From contig NC_133932.1 in assembly GCF_031877795.1 (NCBI RefSeq), positions 24,616,180 through 24,680,179 on the forward strand: a stretch of DNA of 64,000 nucleotides, in the 5' to 3' direction. The position numbers and the translations under genes are program-made. Below are positions 40,001 to 52,047 of the stretch, one piece after another. This DNA is from Strix aluco. Taxonomy: Eukaryota > Chordata > Aves > Strigiformes > Strigidae. The notes beneath the pieces were generated by a model, which did not search any database, was not told where the DNA came from, and saw only the letters and a program-made list of their open reading frames with translations. Numbering within the stretch: the stretch's first letter is position 1; every line of letters begins with the position of its first letter.

Positions 40001-42744
40001 GACTGTAGCTCTCACTTTGGCAGGGGTTTGAGCTCTCTTTCACGGTTGCCTTTTTTGTCAATACAATAGAGCTTCACAGTTCTTGGAGGGTGTGTTACTA
40101 CTATCTGCACGTAACCCCTAGTGAACTGACACTAGCAGTAGAACAAAAACAAACGGAAGGGTTTTGCAAGTGAAAAAGACTGAACTCCAAGTAGTAAATC
40201 TCACGGAGGGGCAGAGGAAAAGGGAAAAGAAAGATCAGAAAGAAATGATGGGAAGAGGGAAGAGATGGAGAAGGACAGATCAACTGTAGTGCTCATTGCT
40301 GCATATAAAGGAAATGGAGATGAAAATCATGCACTGATCTATCTGAAAGAAGGGGTAGAGGTCTTTATTTAACGAGCTCGCAAACCATTGCAGTAGCCCC
40401 AAACCCACCTTTCCTTCCACCATACTCTATTTGATCTTGCTGCTGTATTGACTTTTGTGTGCTTTTAGTAGTTATTTTTTGGCAATTGCAAAGGGAAATG
40501 TTCTAGACTTATGGGCATGGCATTATGTCAGCGAGCAGGAAGGAACTGGAAGGATTTTACCTGCCTGTGGCAAAGACAAGTGAAATGCCTCCTAAGGCAC
40601 TTTGCCAGTACCCTTCAAAAGCACCACTTCAACTGCACCTTTAAACTGGGCAGCTTGTGCTGTTCACTGTGCCAAATAAAAATTCTCGGTTTCTTTTTAG
40701 ACAGCTTTTGAATCATGGTGAAGCCAAAAAAAAAAAAAGTCTCTAATAAGTGCTATTTTTTCCACTCACCACTAACACAGAAATGCTGAACAGATTGAAG
40801 GCAGGGGGATGGGGAGGGAAGAAAGATGAGTGAGGAGGAGTTCCATTGTGCTGAGACCAATTATAGAGGTCTCAGCCCAAAAAAAGACTCTTTCAGAAAG
40901 TCACAAACAAATGAAAACAGAAGACTGTGATAAATCGTGGCACAGCTTTAACAGCCATGCATCTCTTGTTCCCCCAAAAGCTATAATAATAAGCAAATTG
41001 TAATGGGTCATATCCCTCTGAGGACCGTAAATTTAATCAGTATTTGAATACTTTGCATCTTCACTCTGTTAGATTGTTTTACTAGTAATGAATTATAATT
41101 TTTTTAAATTTTAAAATTAAACTGTAAAAACAACATTTTTTAAAACATATTTGTCTTTCTGATACCCCAATATAGTATTGACCAAAGATGCTTACAACTT
41201 GGTGTTGGAAACAAAAACCCATCAGCTGGAAATAGAGTTTGTTCTGTTGAATATGAATTCATCCACCTCCTTCGATTTAAAAATCTTAACAGCCTCACAC
41301 CACATTCAGGTTGTTCCCTTGTATTTCTCTGCATATTCATGCATCTTTAGTCTCACAGAGCATTACATCTCTTTTGCCCTCTTGAACATGTTTGTTCAAT
41401 ATGTTTTTCACACGGCATATCCTTCCCAAGTGTGTTTTCATAAACCACCACATGGGAAACGCTGTAGAGCCTCCACTTTTTCAAGCACAAGAGGGAAAAT
41501 AACCAGCTGATAATCATTAGGATGTGGGAGCTGAAGGCATATATGACATAAGTATGTAAGCATAGCTTTCATTAAAAAATGTTTAAATGGCTAACCAGAG
41601 TGGATAAATCTGTCCTGAAAATTATTTGGTGATACCTATCAGAGGCGATCACAACATACAAGTTACAATGTGGTGTTTTCTTGAATGTATCTCAAGGCAG
41701 TTTGGAAGACAGATTATGTCACCACTCTGTTTCTGGTTGCCATTATTCATGCTTCTATTGAATTCCATCTATTTCTGTTCTCATCATTGTTCAAAAATAC
41801 TGGATTGTGCCACCACAGTTGGGAATCAGTAAGGAGGAGCATGCCAGTTCTAAAATAGGAAAGCTTTTTGCTTTCACAAAAAGGCTTTGTTAATTAATGC
41901 TACACAAGGAGGGAAATGACAAAACTCCATACTTTTCCATTTAAATGTTTGTAAAAGTGATTTTGTTTAAATTTCATTGAGTGTAGCAGGAAATGTTAAA
42001 GCTGAAAGAGACCAGACAGAACATACTGATGTCCTTTGGGGTGGGAGTGGGAGAGGAAAAGGGCCTAAGGATTACATTTTCTTTATTTATACTCTCTCCT
42101 CTCCACTAGAAAACTGTGAACTTTTAAAGCTTGTAAAAAAAATATTGATTTGACAGCCGTGAAGATAGAACTCCTCTTTTTATATAGAGAGCCAGCACAA
42201 CATAAGCAGTCACAGTACCAAACCCCTGTTCACTGCTGACCTGGGCACAAAGGGAACAATTATGGAGCCAGAGCAACACCTATGCAAGATGCCTCCTGGC
42301 ATACATTTGGCTCACTATTTCAGAGCACCCTTACACCAAGACAAATCTCACCTAACTTTTGGTATTTAGTTTGGGGCAACCTATTTGCTTACTCTATGCA
42401 AGTAATAGCTTAAAGAGAGATTCTTCTAGAGCGTAAGTGAAATCTCAAATGGATTCTTTACTGGCAGTAGAAAAACTGCAAGATGCTTACACTCTTAACT
42501 TGGATTCTTTGGTTACATGCTCAGAATTAGGTGGACAAATCTAGATTTTAGCATATCCATACAAGGAATTGGTGTTGAGTAGCAAGTATACTTTTAATTC
42601 ACATGCTAGTTCACAATGCATTCATTTCCTCATATAGACAAGATGTAACTCAGAAATGGGACTGTTGTTTATTAGGATGAATTAGTAAGATTCTGCTGCA
42701 ACTATACAAAATAATTTCTGGAAACTGAATTACTCCACTATCAA

Positions 42745-42798
42745 ATGCTCTGTACACAAAAATATTGTATCATGCTCTGTACACAAAAATAATGTGCC
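42745..42798. repeat. 27-bp tandem duplication
   Basis: Two adjacent 27-base units each begin atgctctgtacacaaaaat. The first continues attgtatc and the second aatgtgcc. The shared 19 bases are identical. It looks like a small local duplication, and copy number may vary between individuals. Confidence 0.85.
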
Positions 42799-45700
42799 TA
42801 AAGTACAAGACCTTAGCAGGGTTGTCTGTGGCAGTAAAATTGTTTGCATTTGACTAGTCCTAAGAATACTATTTATTTATTAGTGGAAATGATAATACTT
42901 ATTTTGGCAACCGATATTGACCTAATAAAACACAGATGTGTGAATGTAGCTATATTTGCATTAATGCAGGGATCTGCAATTTATAGTCACCTAGGGGCTC
43001 CCTGTATCCACAGTGAGCTACAGGCATTGGCTCAACACTCAGCAAAGCCACGGAAGCTTTTCTGTTTGGACTTCAGCTTCAGAGAGGGAAATGTGGATGT
43101 AGCTTTCATGTAATTAATTTCTCTTTCTCTGCCTCTTCACTTTTTTACTTGATTCATGAGAATCCAAAACCAATCTCTTGTGGTCAGCTAAGTTTTCTTT
43201 TTAAGTCAGAAATTAAACTGCTAATATAAAGATTAATTTTTTCTGCTGAAGCCAGGAAAACAGATTTTTCCTTTAGCCTTTCCTATCCAAAGTGGTCTCT
43301 CCTCCACAAGGTAACCAAACATTATGCCATGTATCAGTCCACCATCCTTCTGTTCTGGCAGCCGGTGAACATGACCTTACTCCAGCCACATTCATCCTCC
43401 TTTCACCATATATTTACTTCTGCTCCACTACACCGGGAGCAAGTACAAACGACATAAAACCTGCCTTTAGAAATATTATGCCACTTGATGATTTATGCAC
43501 CTATCACATCTTTTGGAGTTCACTTGCTCCAGATAGATATAAGCCAAGCTGGTGCTATTAGAGCAAGTCAAAGCAAACTTGACTGGGTTTGTAGTTCTTC
43601 AGGACTTTTTATCCCACATGGTGGCTAAACAATAAGTGTTTCCCACATGTTCTGCAGGTTCATCCTACAGCTTTTGCATGGATTGGATACCCTACATTAC
43701 CTGCAAAAATTTGAAATAAATTTCATGTTTTTCATTAGTAGTTTATTGTATTAGAGCATGTTTGTGCGTTTCCACTTTTCTTCAAAAACCAACGTACTCC
43801 AAATCTCTGTTTTGTTCTATTTTGTTTGAGGTTGTAGCTAGTTAAATGCTAGCATCATTAACACCATTGCTATCTCAGTTATGTATTTTGCAGTCATCCT
43901 TGAAAGTCACTTAAATTTTGTAAGAACAGGTTTGGTTCAAAATACCATTGGGAAAGAGTAAATGAGAGCAATTGGCTTGGGCTTGAATTGAGTCCACAAT
44001 TTCTAGGGAAAATCTAATCTATTATCCTAGCTGTATAAAGAAATCTTTGAATATTGACCCTGTAGAACTTGGTTTAATTCCCTAGAAATTCTTGAGCAAA
44101 ATTGTTCATCTGATTCCTAGAGCAGGACTGAGTTACTGGTTTTGTATGAACTTTTTGATTCTCAGCAAATGTTTGTTGCCAAGCAAAACTCCATTGACTG
44201 TAAAATGCCATGCATAGTTTATCTTTTTGCTAAATCTGTATCCCATGATTTTGGTATAATTTAGAATGAAACTTATTACAGCTGTTTATTTCTGATTTTT
44301 TTTCTCCTTAAAGCATGTTATTTGATTGACTTCATTGACCATCTTGTGACATCATGTGCAAAGCGTGCAACAATTTACTAAAATGGGTCATGAATTTGGC
44401 TCATGACATATAGGTGTAAAGCTAGTGTCTCAGCATGAGTTCTCACCTTGTTGGCTAATCTCAGGAGGCATCAGTATATGATAAAGCAGGTTTGCTTCAC
44501 AGCAGTTCTTTCCACATAAAAAGTCAGTGATGCAGAAATGATTCTAGATAGAGAAAGCCCCAAAGTACTAAAACTAAAGTTATTTTAATGCTTCCAGATT
44601 AACTAACGTGCATTTCTCGTGGATTCAGTCTGATCAGCCTGGTTTTGATTTGGTTCTATGAGTAAATATCTGTGATTTTTCATGAGACCATAAATTACAT
44701 TCATTTACAAAGAGACTACAGCATGCTAGTGTGCTTCAAAACATGCAGCTGCATTTGGGGCTTGCATATGCAAGAGTCTGTTACTTATGGTCCATTTATT
44801 ATTTGATATGAAGTACTAATACACATACAAAGAACTGTGCTGCTTTGTCCTACACTACTGCAGCAAAAAGCAGCTAACTGCAGCTTTTGAACATGTCCTT
44901 TGCCCTGAGTAGCTCATTAACACTTCAACCTTAGTTGGCGCTGTATCTTTTTAATTTTTAATGCAACAGTTCAGAGCAAAGTAGAAAGGAAAAGGAAACT
45001 GAAGGAGGATAAAAAGGAAACAAAAGGATATTCAGATACCAATATGTATATATGCACATACAGATTGTATATGGTATCTAGATACCTAGAGGGAAGGAGA
45101 TAACAGTCAAATACAAATGTTCATGTAGCCTGTTGTGAGTGCATTGATAAGTGCAGTAATTAGACTGATGCAGAGACAACATTCACAAAGCCTAAACTGA
45201 AAATGATTTATACTTCTTATGTCCACATATAGGTAATGTAGTATGTAGATAATAAAGAAAACATTTTTGGTTGGACAATGGAAAGCCCTTGAGTTCATCT
45301 GTTTATACACAGGACTCCTTTAATTACTTCAAGTCATTCATTCCTCTAAAAGGTATCTCTGATATTGTTCTTTGTTTTAGGGTCTACATCTTTGTGCTTG
45401 CACTGTGCATCCATTGTAATATATGGCACCATTTTTACAATTTTGTTTTTCCCAGTTACAGAACAGTTTAATTCATAATATATAGTAAACAGCCAAAGGC
45501 CCAAATTACATAAAATAAAACATTAACATTTTCTAAAAATGCAAAAACTAGAACATTCCTGAAGTAAGGATTATCAGTTTATTCTACTCTCGCTTCAGGA
45601 ATTTCACTGACTTCAGGAGTTTATCCCTGAATGTTAAAATTTATGTCAATGGTTTTGATTTGCATTTGCTGCTCATCCTTAGACAAATCAATAATAATTC

Positions 45701-46410
45701 TAATATTTTTTTGAATCAGTCAGTACATATGCACTGTGTATCTACACTGTGTAGTAAGAAGGAAGAAAAAAGCCCTGAAAGCCCCACAGTTCATTAAAGA
45801 TGCATCAGGCTTTATTATTATTCAAAAAAGAGGAAAAAAAAAGAAAAATGGGTGAAGAGGCCATCCTCTGCAGTGTGATAGAAGCTAGGCTCATATAAAA
45901 CAAGCCAAAGAATTAGTTCCTTCACCAAGGAATGACATGAAACCCTAGCCATGGTAGCTGTAAAAACAGTTAAAGGTCTTCTTTGTGCTCATTAGCACCA
46001 CTGTGCTGGTATTCTGTGTTGGCAGCTTTTGGTTCTGCTGAGGCAGTCCTAAAGAAAGTTGTTACCAGCCTATATTCTACAGTTCACAGGCTCTCAAAAA
46101 GGACACATTAAAACAGCTCGAATCCCCAGGGCAAGTGGGGAGATTAAGTAGCCCTCTCCCTCGACAGAAGCCCCCGCAGACAAAGCTTGGCATTGTGCAT
46201 TCAGTACACTATCTCTTTCCAGTACTGAACTTTACTATTGTCCTCCCGGATCCTAGTTTACAAAGTGTTTGGGGGACTTTGCGTAACGGTTCACTGGCAC
46301 CACCATTGACAGGCATCTGAGTGTGGGAACTTTTTTAAAGGACGTGATGCCCCCAAAATCATTGGCCTATTCTATCAGTCCTTAAGCAGACACCAGTGAC
46401 AGTGTTTTAG

Positions 46411-46432
46411 TGTGTGTGTGGGGGGGGGGGGG
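46411..46432. repeat. (TG)n followed by G-run
   Basis: Five TG units run into a string of 13 G. It is an unstable simple repeat, and the G-run is quadruplex-prone and difficult to sequence. Confidence 0.85.
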
Positions 46433-48370
46433 TTACTTTAGAGTTTTCTTGGAGTCTCATCTTTCACAAGAATACAAATTCAGGCAGGCAAAGCAAACAT
46501 GGATTATTTGTTTCCCAAAGGATCAGGCTTTTTCAGAAGTTTTAACTGTTGCACTGTGCTACAGAAACTAACATTGCAAAGACCACAAGGTGCCTCGGAA
46601 TAACTCTAGAGTTTTGGCGGATATTAAAAACAAACTATTGGGGGAAAATATCGATGCAGTATTCAAGTACTGTGGTTACAGTTATAGCAGCTATGAGAAG
46701 GATTCATTATCTAGCCTGTTTATTTCCATTTGCTTCTGTGCTGAAATTTTTCAAAATTATTTTTAGCTAATTCAAATAAAGAATAATAAAAAGATCTAAT
46801 CTGATGCTAAGGCTCATTCCTTTTGATATGCTGGTTTTGACTGAAGATTTACAGAGGACCTGGTATGAGAGAAGTGGCCTTCCAGGAAATACCAAATTTG
46901 GAAAGAATACAAAGCTGAATTTTGTATTTCATCTTCAGCTTGTTTTATGTTCCAAACAGATTTACCAGATTTTTTTTCCACACTCCACAAATGTTAGCAT
47001 TGATGCCTGGAAAATGGAAGATACTCATTCTGGGCAAAAGGATGTTTAAAAGCAGAGTAAGTTCTGGCAAAGGGCACGGGCTTGCCTGTTCCCACAATGG
47101 CTTTCCTGTTTGCCCTTCAGTCACTCTGAGGAGCTCCACAGGTAGCTGAGGGTACAGAAAGAAAAGGCAAGGTAGCGAAATGCAGAAGGTGTGGAGCATG
47201 GTTCCTGTGAGGAGAGATGTGCAGTAGAAGTGCCAATGGAGCAGGAGGGAATGGACATTGGCTTGGAGTTCTCTGAGGGAGATAGAAAACACAGTAGAAA
47301 GGAGATGTTGGTAGAAGACTAGGGACAGTGTGGAAGGGTTTGGTAGGAAGCTGGAAGTCAGTGTTAAAAACCCAAGGTGTGACATGTCCTGCTCTTCAGT
47401 TACCCACACTTGCCTGACACATTCACAGCTGTGCACTCGTAGTATTAGGTCTAAACTGGAGAGAAACTGTGTTTTTGCATGGTTTGTGTTTAGAGTATGG
47501 TGGATGGAAAAAGACTGTGTTGACAGGCACATTGATTTTTACTGTGAAAAACACTGTGATCACAGTGGTGTTAAATGAGATTCATATTTATGACTGAGAA
47601 AGGGAGGGGGGAAAAGGAAAGTGGAATAAGATTTTCTATACTTGATGACTATGAAGACTTATGATGAGATTTCATATTTTTCTTTGATAACTAATTTCTT
47701 GAGATGAAAGAAAAGCTTATATTTGATATACCTGTACATATTTTTTTCTACTCTACATAAGCAAAAATTAAAGTACACTGCAGAAGATTGAAACTAGTAT
47801 AAGATCAGTAAATTGAGTAAGCAACTCAATAGATGATGCTGAAGGGAGAACTATAGAAATATTGAAGCTGAAGCAAAGTAACAGTGGAATCTTTCAAATA
47901 TTTGTCTTTGCTCTGCCCTAGATTACTAGTTTTCCTAGCCATCCCTATATGAGAACATGATGTATGGTAAGATTTGGAGATATAAATACAAAAGAATATC
48001 AGAACACCATTTAGGGAAAGCTATATTGACCATAAGAACTAGCAAAACTGAAGTGGGACTGAGTACGTGAAGAACAAGGTCATAAACTAGGAGACTTAGA
48101 TTATCTACCAAAAATTTGAGATTCATGATTGTGGAATGATAAAGGAAAAACACCTGAGTGTACACATCAGTCACAAAATGACAACTGGTAAACAGTGATG
48201 CAGAAACAAATTTGAGGGGAGGCTTGCTCCCAAAAGCATTCATCAGCAGATATTCATCAGGGAAAGAGAAGGTAATGATCAAACATAAAGATGATGTTGG
48301 CACAATGCTAAGAAGGCATAAAGTGGCTATAAATAAACTTATAACCTAGAAAAAGGCGTCTATGCATCAG

Positions 48371-48420
48371 AGGAGTAAAATTCTGGCACAGCCTTCCAAT
48401 AGGGATAGCTGGTGCAAAAT
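48371..48420 (+). mobile_element. Possible trace of an ancient CR1/L3-like LINE (doubtful)
   Basis: The segment ggcacagccttccaataggg, followed by a pattern like gctggtgcaaaatcaaac, resembles the region of old amniote CR1/L3-type LINEs where the line 'lone G-x-N/S-LP' is encoded. It is heavily diverged and I cannot place its ends. It may be chance. Confidence 0.15.
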
Positions 48421-51400
48421 CAAACTTAAAATGTAATCCTTTGCAGGAAAGTTAATATATGTGAAATGGGAGTTAATGTTTAGCAAAACAGTTTTTTCTC
48501 TGAAATAGTGATTTATCAAAATCAAAACATTTCACATGAATGAAAAAAATCAGTTAAAAAGAGAAAATAAAAAATAAAGCGTGTTAATAAGGATTGTGTG
48601 AGACATTTAAATTTTCCGGTTTTAATTGCTTCTCACAGAACTTATCATATACTTCAGTTGTAAAGACAAAATTAGAAAATGTCCTCTTCAGCAACCAAAT
48701 GCTTCAGGCTTTGTATATTATTTTTATTTGATTTCTGAATAGGAAAAAAAACAGAGTTGCGAAGTTCCTTATGAAGTCATGAGTACAATTTCCACGCACC
48801 TCTAGTAATTCTGCTAGAAGCAGCAGGTTTGTGGATGGTGATTCTGCCAGAAGCAGGCAGAGCAGGGGGACTACTCTCTGGCCTCAGTCCAGCTTGCCAC
48901 GGATTCCCAAATGAATAGATGCTGTGGTATTTGGGAAAAAATAGTACATTGCTATTAAGAGCATGCAATGCACTGGAGAGCACTAGCCGACTGTCTGCTC
49001 TGGGGGAGAGCTGACTCAAAGCAGCCATTTTAAGGCAGGTGGTGTTATTGTGGACACAAGGAAAACCACCAAATGAATGCTTGCTCTAGTATATTCTGAA
49101 TCAAAGGGTCTGTTATAAGAGTCCCCAGGCATCTAGCTATTATGTCCATGGTATCAGCAAATTTTTAGTCTGTAAATCCTATGTAAACTCATGACTACAG
49201 GACAGTAATAGGAATTCTGTAATTTATAAATAAACTCTTTTTCAGAGATTGTTGTTTATTAATATAACGTATTAGTGGTATGGAAAATTAACCTGGTCCT
49301 CTTCTATAGATACTCTTATCTTTTTTCATACATGTTTTTGTGAGCGTATATTTATTTATAGGCTCATAAAACAGATCTTAAACAGGTATTAGTTAGAAAA
49401 TATGTCACCTCTGATCTTGAAACTAATAGGTTTGTATGGACTCTGTTTAATTTGCATAATTTCCTCAGTATGATGTCTTTACTCTTATTTTAAAGGTTAA
49501 AATAGTCTATTTCAATACTGAATGGAGAATTTTAAAAAATAAGTGATTATAGGTTAGGTGTAATATTTCATCTTGTAGTAAATGGATATATTTCTGTCAT
49601 GTACTTGGAGACTTGGAATTCAGTCAGAGGCCAAAAATGTTATTCATAGGCATGGTTCCTCATTAAATAAGCGTTACCTTTGTGTTACCCCTTCTGCACT
49701 GGGAATGTACAGCAAAATGTAGATTCTAGTGAGTCCTTACTTCCCTGTGGCAATTACTGAAGAAGACCTGACTGGAGAGCCTGTTTCACCCCACACTAAC
49801 TCCCTGGCTGGGTTCCCCCCCACCAGATGAGAGGTAATCTCAGCTCCTTCCTTACAGCTGCCTAAATCCTTCATACACAGCATCTAAGAAAATAACTCCA
49901 GCTGAACTCTAACAAAATAAGCCATTTGTTGCATTTGCACTATTTCTCAGTAGCCTGTAGTTGGTGCCAAAGCAGTTCTTTTAATCGATAATTTCAGACC
50001 TCCTATTTTTGGCTAACAGTAGGACTTAGCAGTTCTGCTTAGCAGCGACAGTTTTCATTTAAAGTAGCCCTAGAAGAACTACTACTCTAAAACCTGAGGT
50101 TTAGGAAGCAAAATGTATGTAGCCCCAAATTCCCTGCTACTTTTTATCACTTTACTTTAAAAGTGAATTGACATGTTCTAGTGCTAATGGTGGCATAAAT
50201 AATGAGTGACTGCAATTCTGTTCCACATGGAAGTGGGGAGAAGTTATGCAATAGCACACCCATTTCTTTTACAGGGAAGTTGAGTGACAAGAGTGGCGTT
50301 GCTTGTTAGCTAACTGAAACTTTGGGTTTAGCTCTGTTCTTAATATTAGCTACTATTAAGTGCGTGACGACCACACTGCATATATACAAGAAATAAGACA
50401 CCAAGAGTTGTTGAACAGTTCTTCTGCGTCTTGTTAGCTCAAATGTGAAATACTGCTCTGGTTTATTGTTGGAATATAAGACATATGACCTGTTGTCATG
50501 TGGTCCTAATATGAACGTGCCTTGGTTTACCTGAAGAAATAAAACATGTAGTTTTGTAAGTGGACTATTAGGCTTGTATGCAAATTGCAATTCAACTATA
50601 TAGATGTAGATTACGATGTAAAATTTGATTGGAGTTTAAGAAGGTAAACTGTGATCTCTCAGGTCTAATCCCAGCCCTGAAACAATCCTTTTTTTACTGT
50701 GCAACACAATGTATTAAGCCACTGGGCAAAAATCTTTCTATTTATACAACCTACCTGCTTCACTGAGATTGTTAGAAAAGCAGATTAGAAAACTGCAGAA
50801 AAGAATGAAGTAAATGAGAAGTATTACCACTGTAATTTTGGAGTATGCATAGAAAGTATAAAAGATCAGTGCACCAGAAGAGGCAAAAATGACTGATTCC
50901 TCCTTTAGTATCACCTCTTCCTAGGCGGAGGGAAAAATGCAAACTTACGCTACAGACAGTGCAAAGAAAGTGCTCACCCACGTGCCTCTGCTCATTGGGA
51001 AAATCTTTGAAAGGGCTAGGTTAAAAACAGCAAATATGCCATGAATTTGGACTTAAATTACATTGATATCAACAGAAATCAGCACACTTAAAGTGAAAAG
51101 ATCATGCGGGAATACAGACAGAAATTGGATGGACATATATAAGTACACATGCTTTGAATGTCTGGTGTCAGAATAGTATTGATCAGAATGTAGGGATCTA
51201 TGGCAAGTCCTGACTTCAGGACAGTTTTTAGAAATCTGTTTTGCAATTTGATACAAAGACAGTTCAGTTTGCCAAGTTTCATGTAATCTCACCAGCGTGT
51301 TGAAATTCAACAAAGCAGCAGCAAATCTCATCATAAAGAAACTGAGAGTAAACAAATTAACTACTTATTTTACTCGTGCATCTCCTCATGTTGCAGTCTG

Positions 51401-52034
51401 ATTAGAAGTTAGGTTTGGCACTAATTTCTGGGGGTTTGGTGACGATGAAATCCAAATATCTTAATTTTTGTTTTGCTGTTGCAAAACACAAATCATGAGA
51501 CAGATATTAATCCCAAAATAGTATTGCATAAAATGACATCCAATAGCTGAAAAGTAGCTCCATGACATATTTTTCACTGTGCTAGAACACATGCATGATG
51601 CTGTGATAAAGACTCTATGAAGCACTTGTTAAGACAGCCCTTACCCTAAGGAATTTACAGCCTGCGAGACAGAGAGAGATAAGATAAGATGCACCTGGTA
51701 ACCAAGAAGTGATGCTATTTACATTTTTCTTTTCTGTTTGCTTTCTTTTCTGAATGTTTCACCCTGTTTTATAATGAGGTGCTGGACTGGTTGATGTGAC
51801 ACTTGTGAGTCTCTAGGAAGAATTTGATTGAAGAAGAGTGGTGGCTGGCACTGGGTTTGGGAAATCATATTTTACGAGATAGGCAGCAGAGAGGAAAATA
51901 TAAAGACAGTGATGATTGGGGATGATTTTTAAGGCCCATCCCTGTCAAACACCGAGCATTCTGGCTCCTGTCAAAGAAAATAAGGAGGGGAGTATTATTC
52001 AGAAATGGATAGGAACTCCTGTATGCTCAGAGGA

Positions 52035-52047
52035 TTTTTTTTTTTTT
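52035..52047. repeat. Poly-T tract (T13)
   Basis: A short homopolymer in AT-rich intron with no associated feature. Confidence 0.75.

Noticed and set aside
46114..46124. Sequence like a tRNA B box (gctcgaatccc)
   Set aside because: No matching A box at the right distance upstream and no cloverleaf can be drawn.
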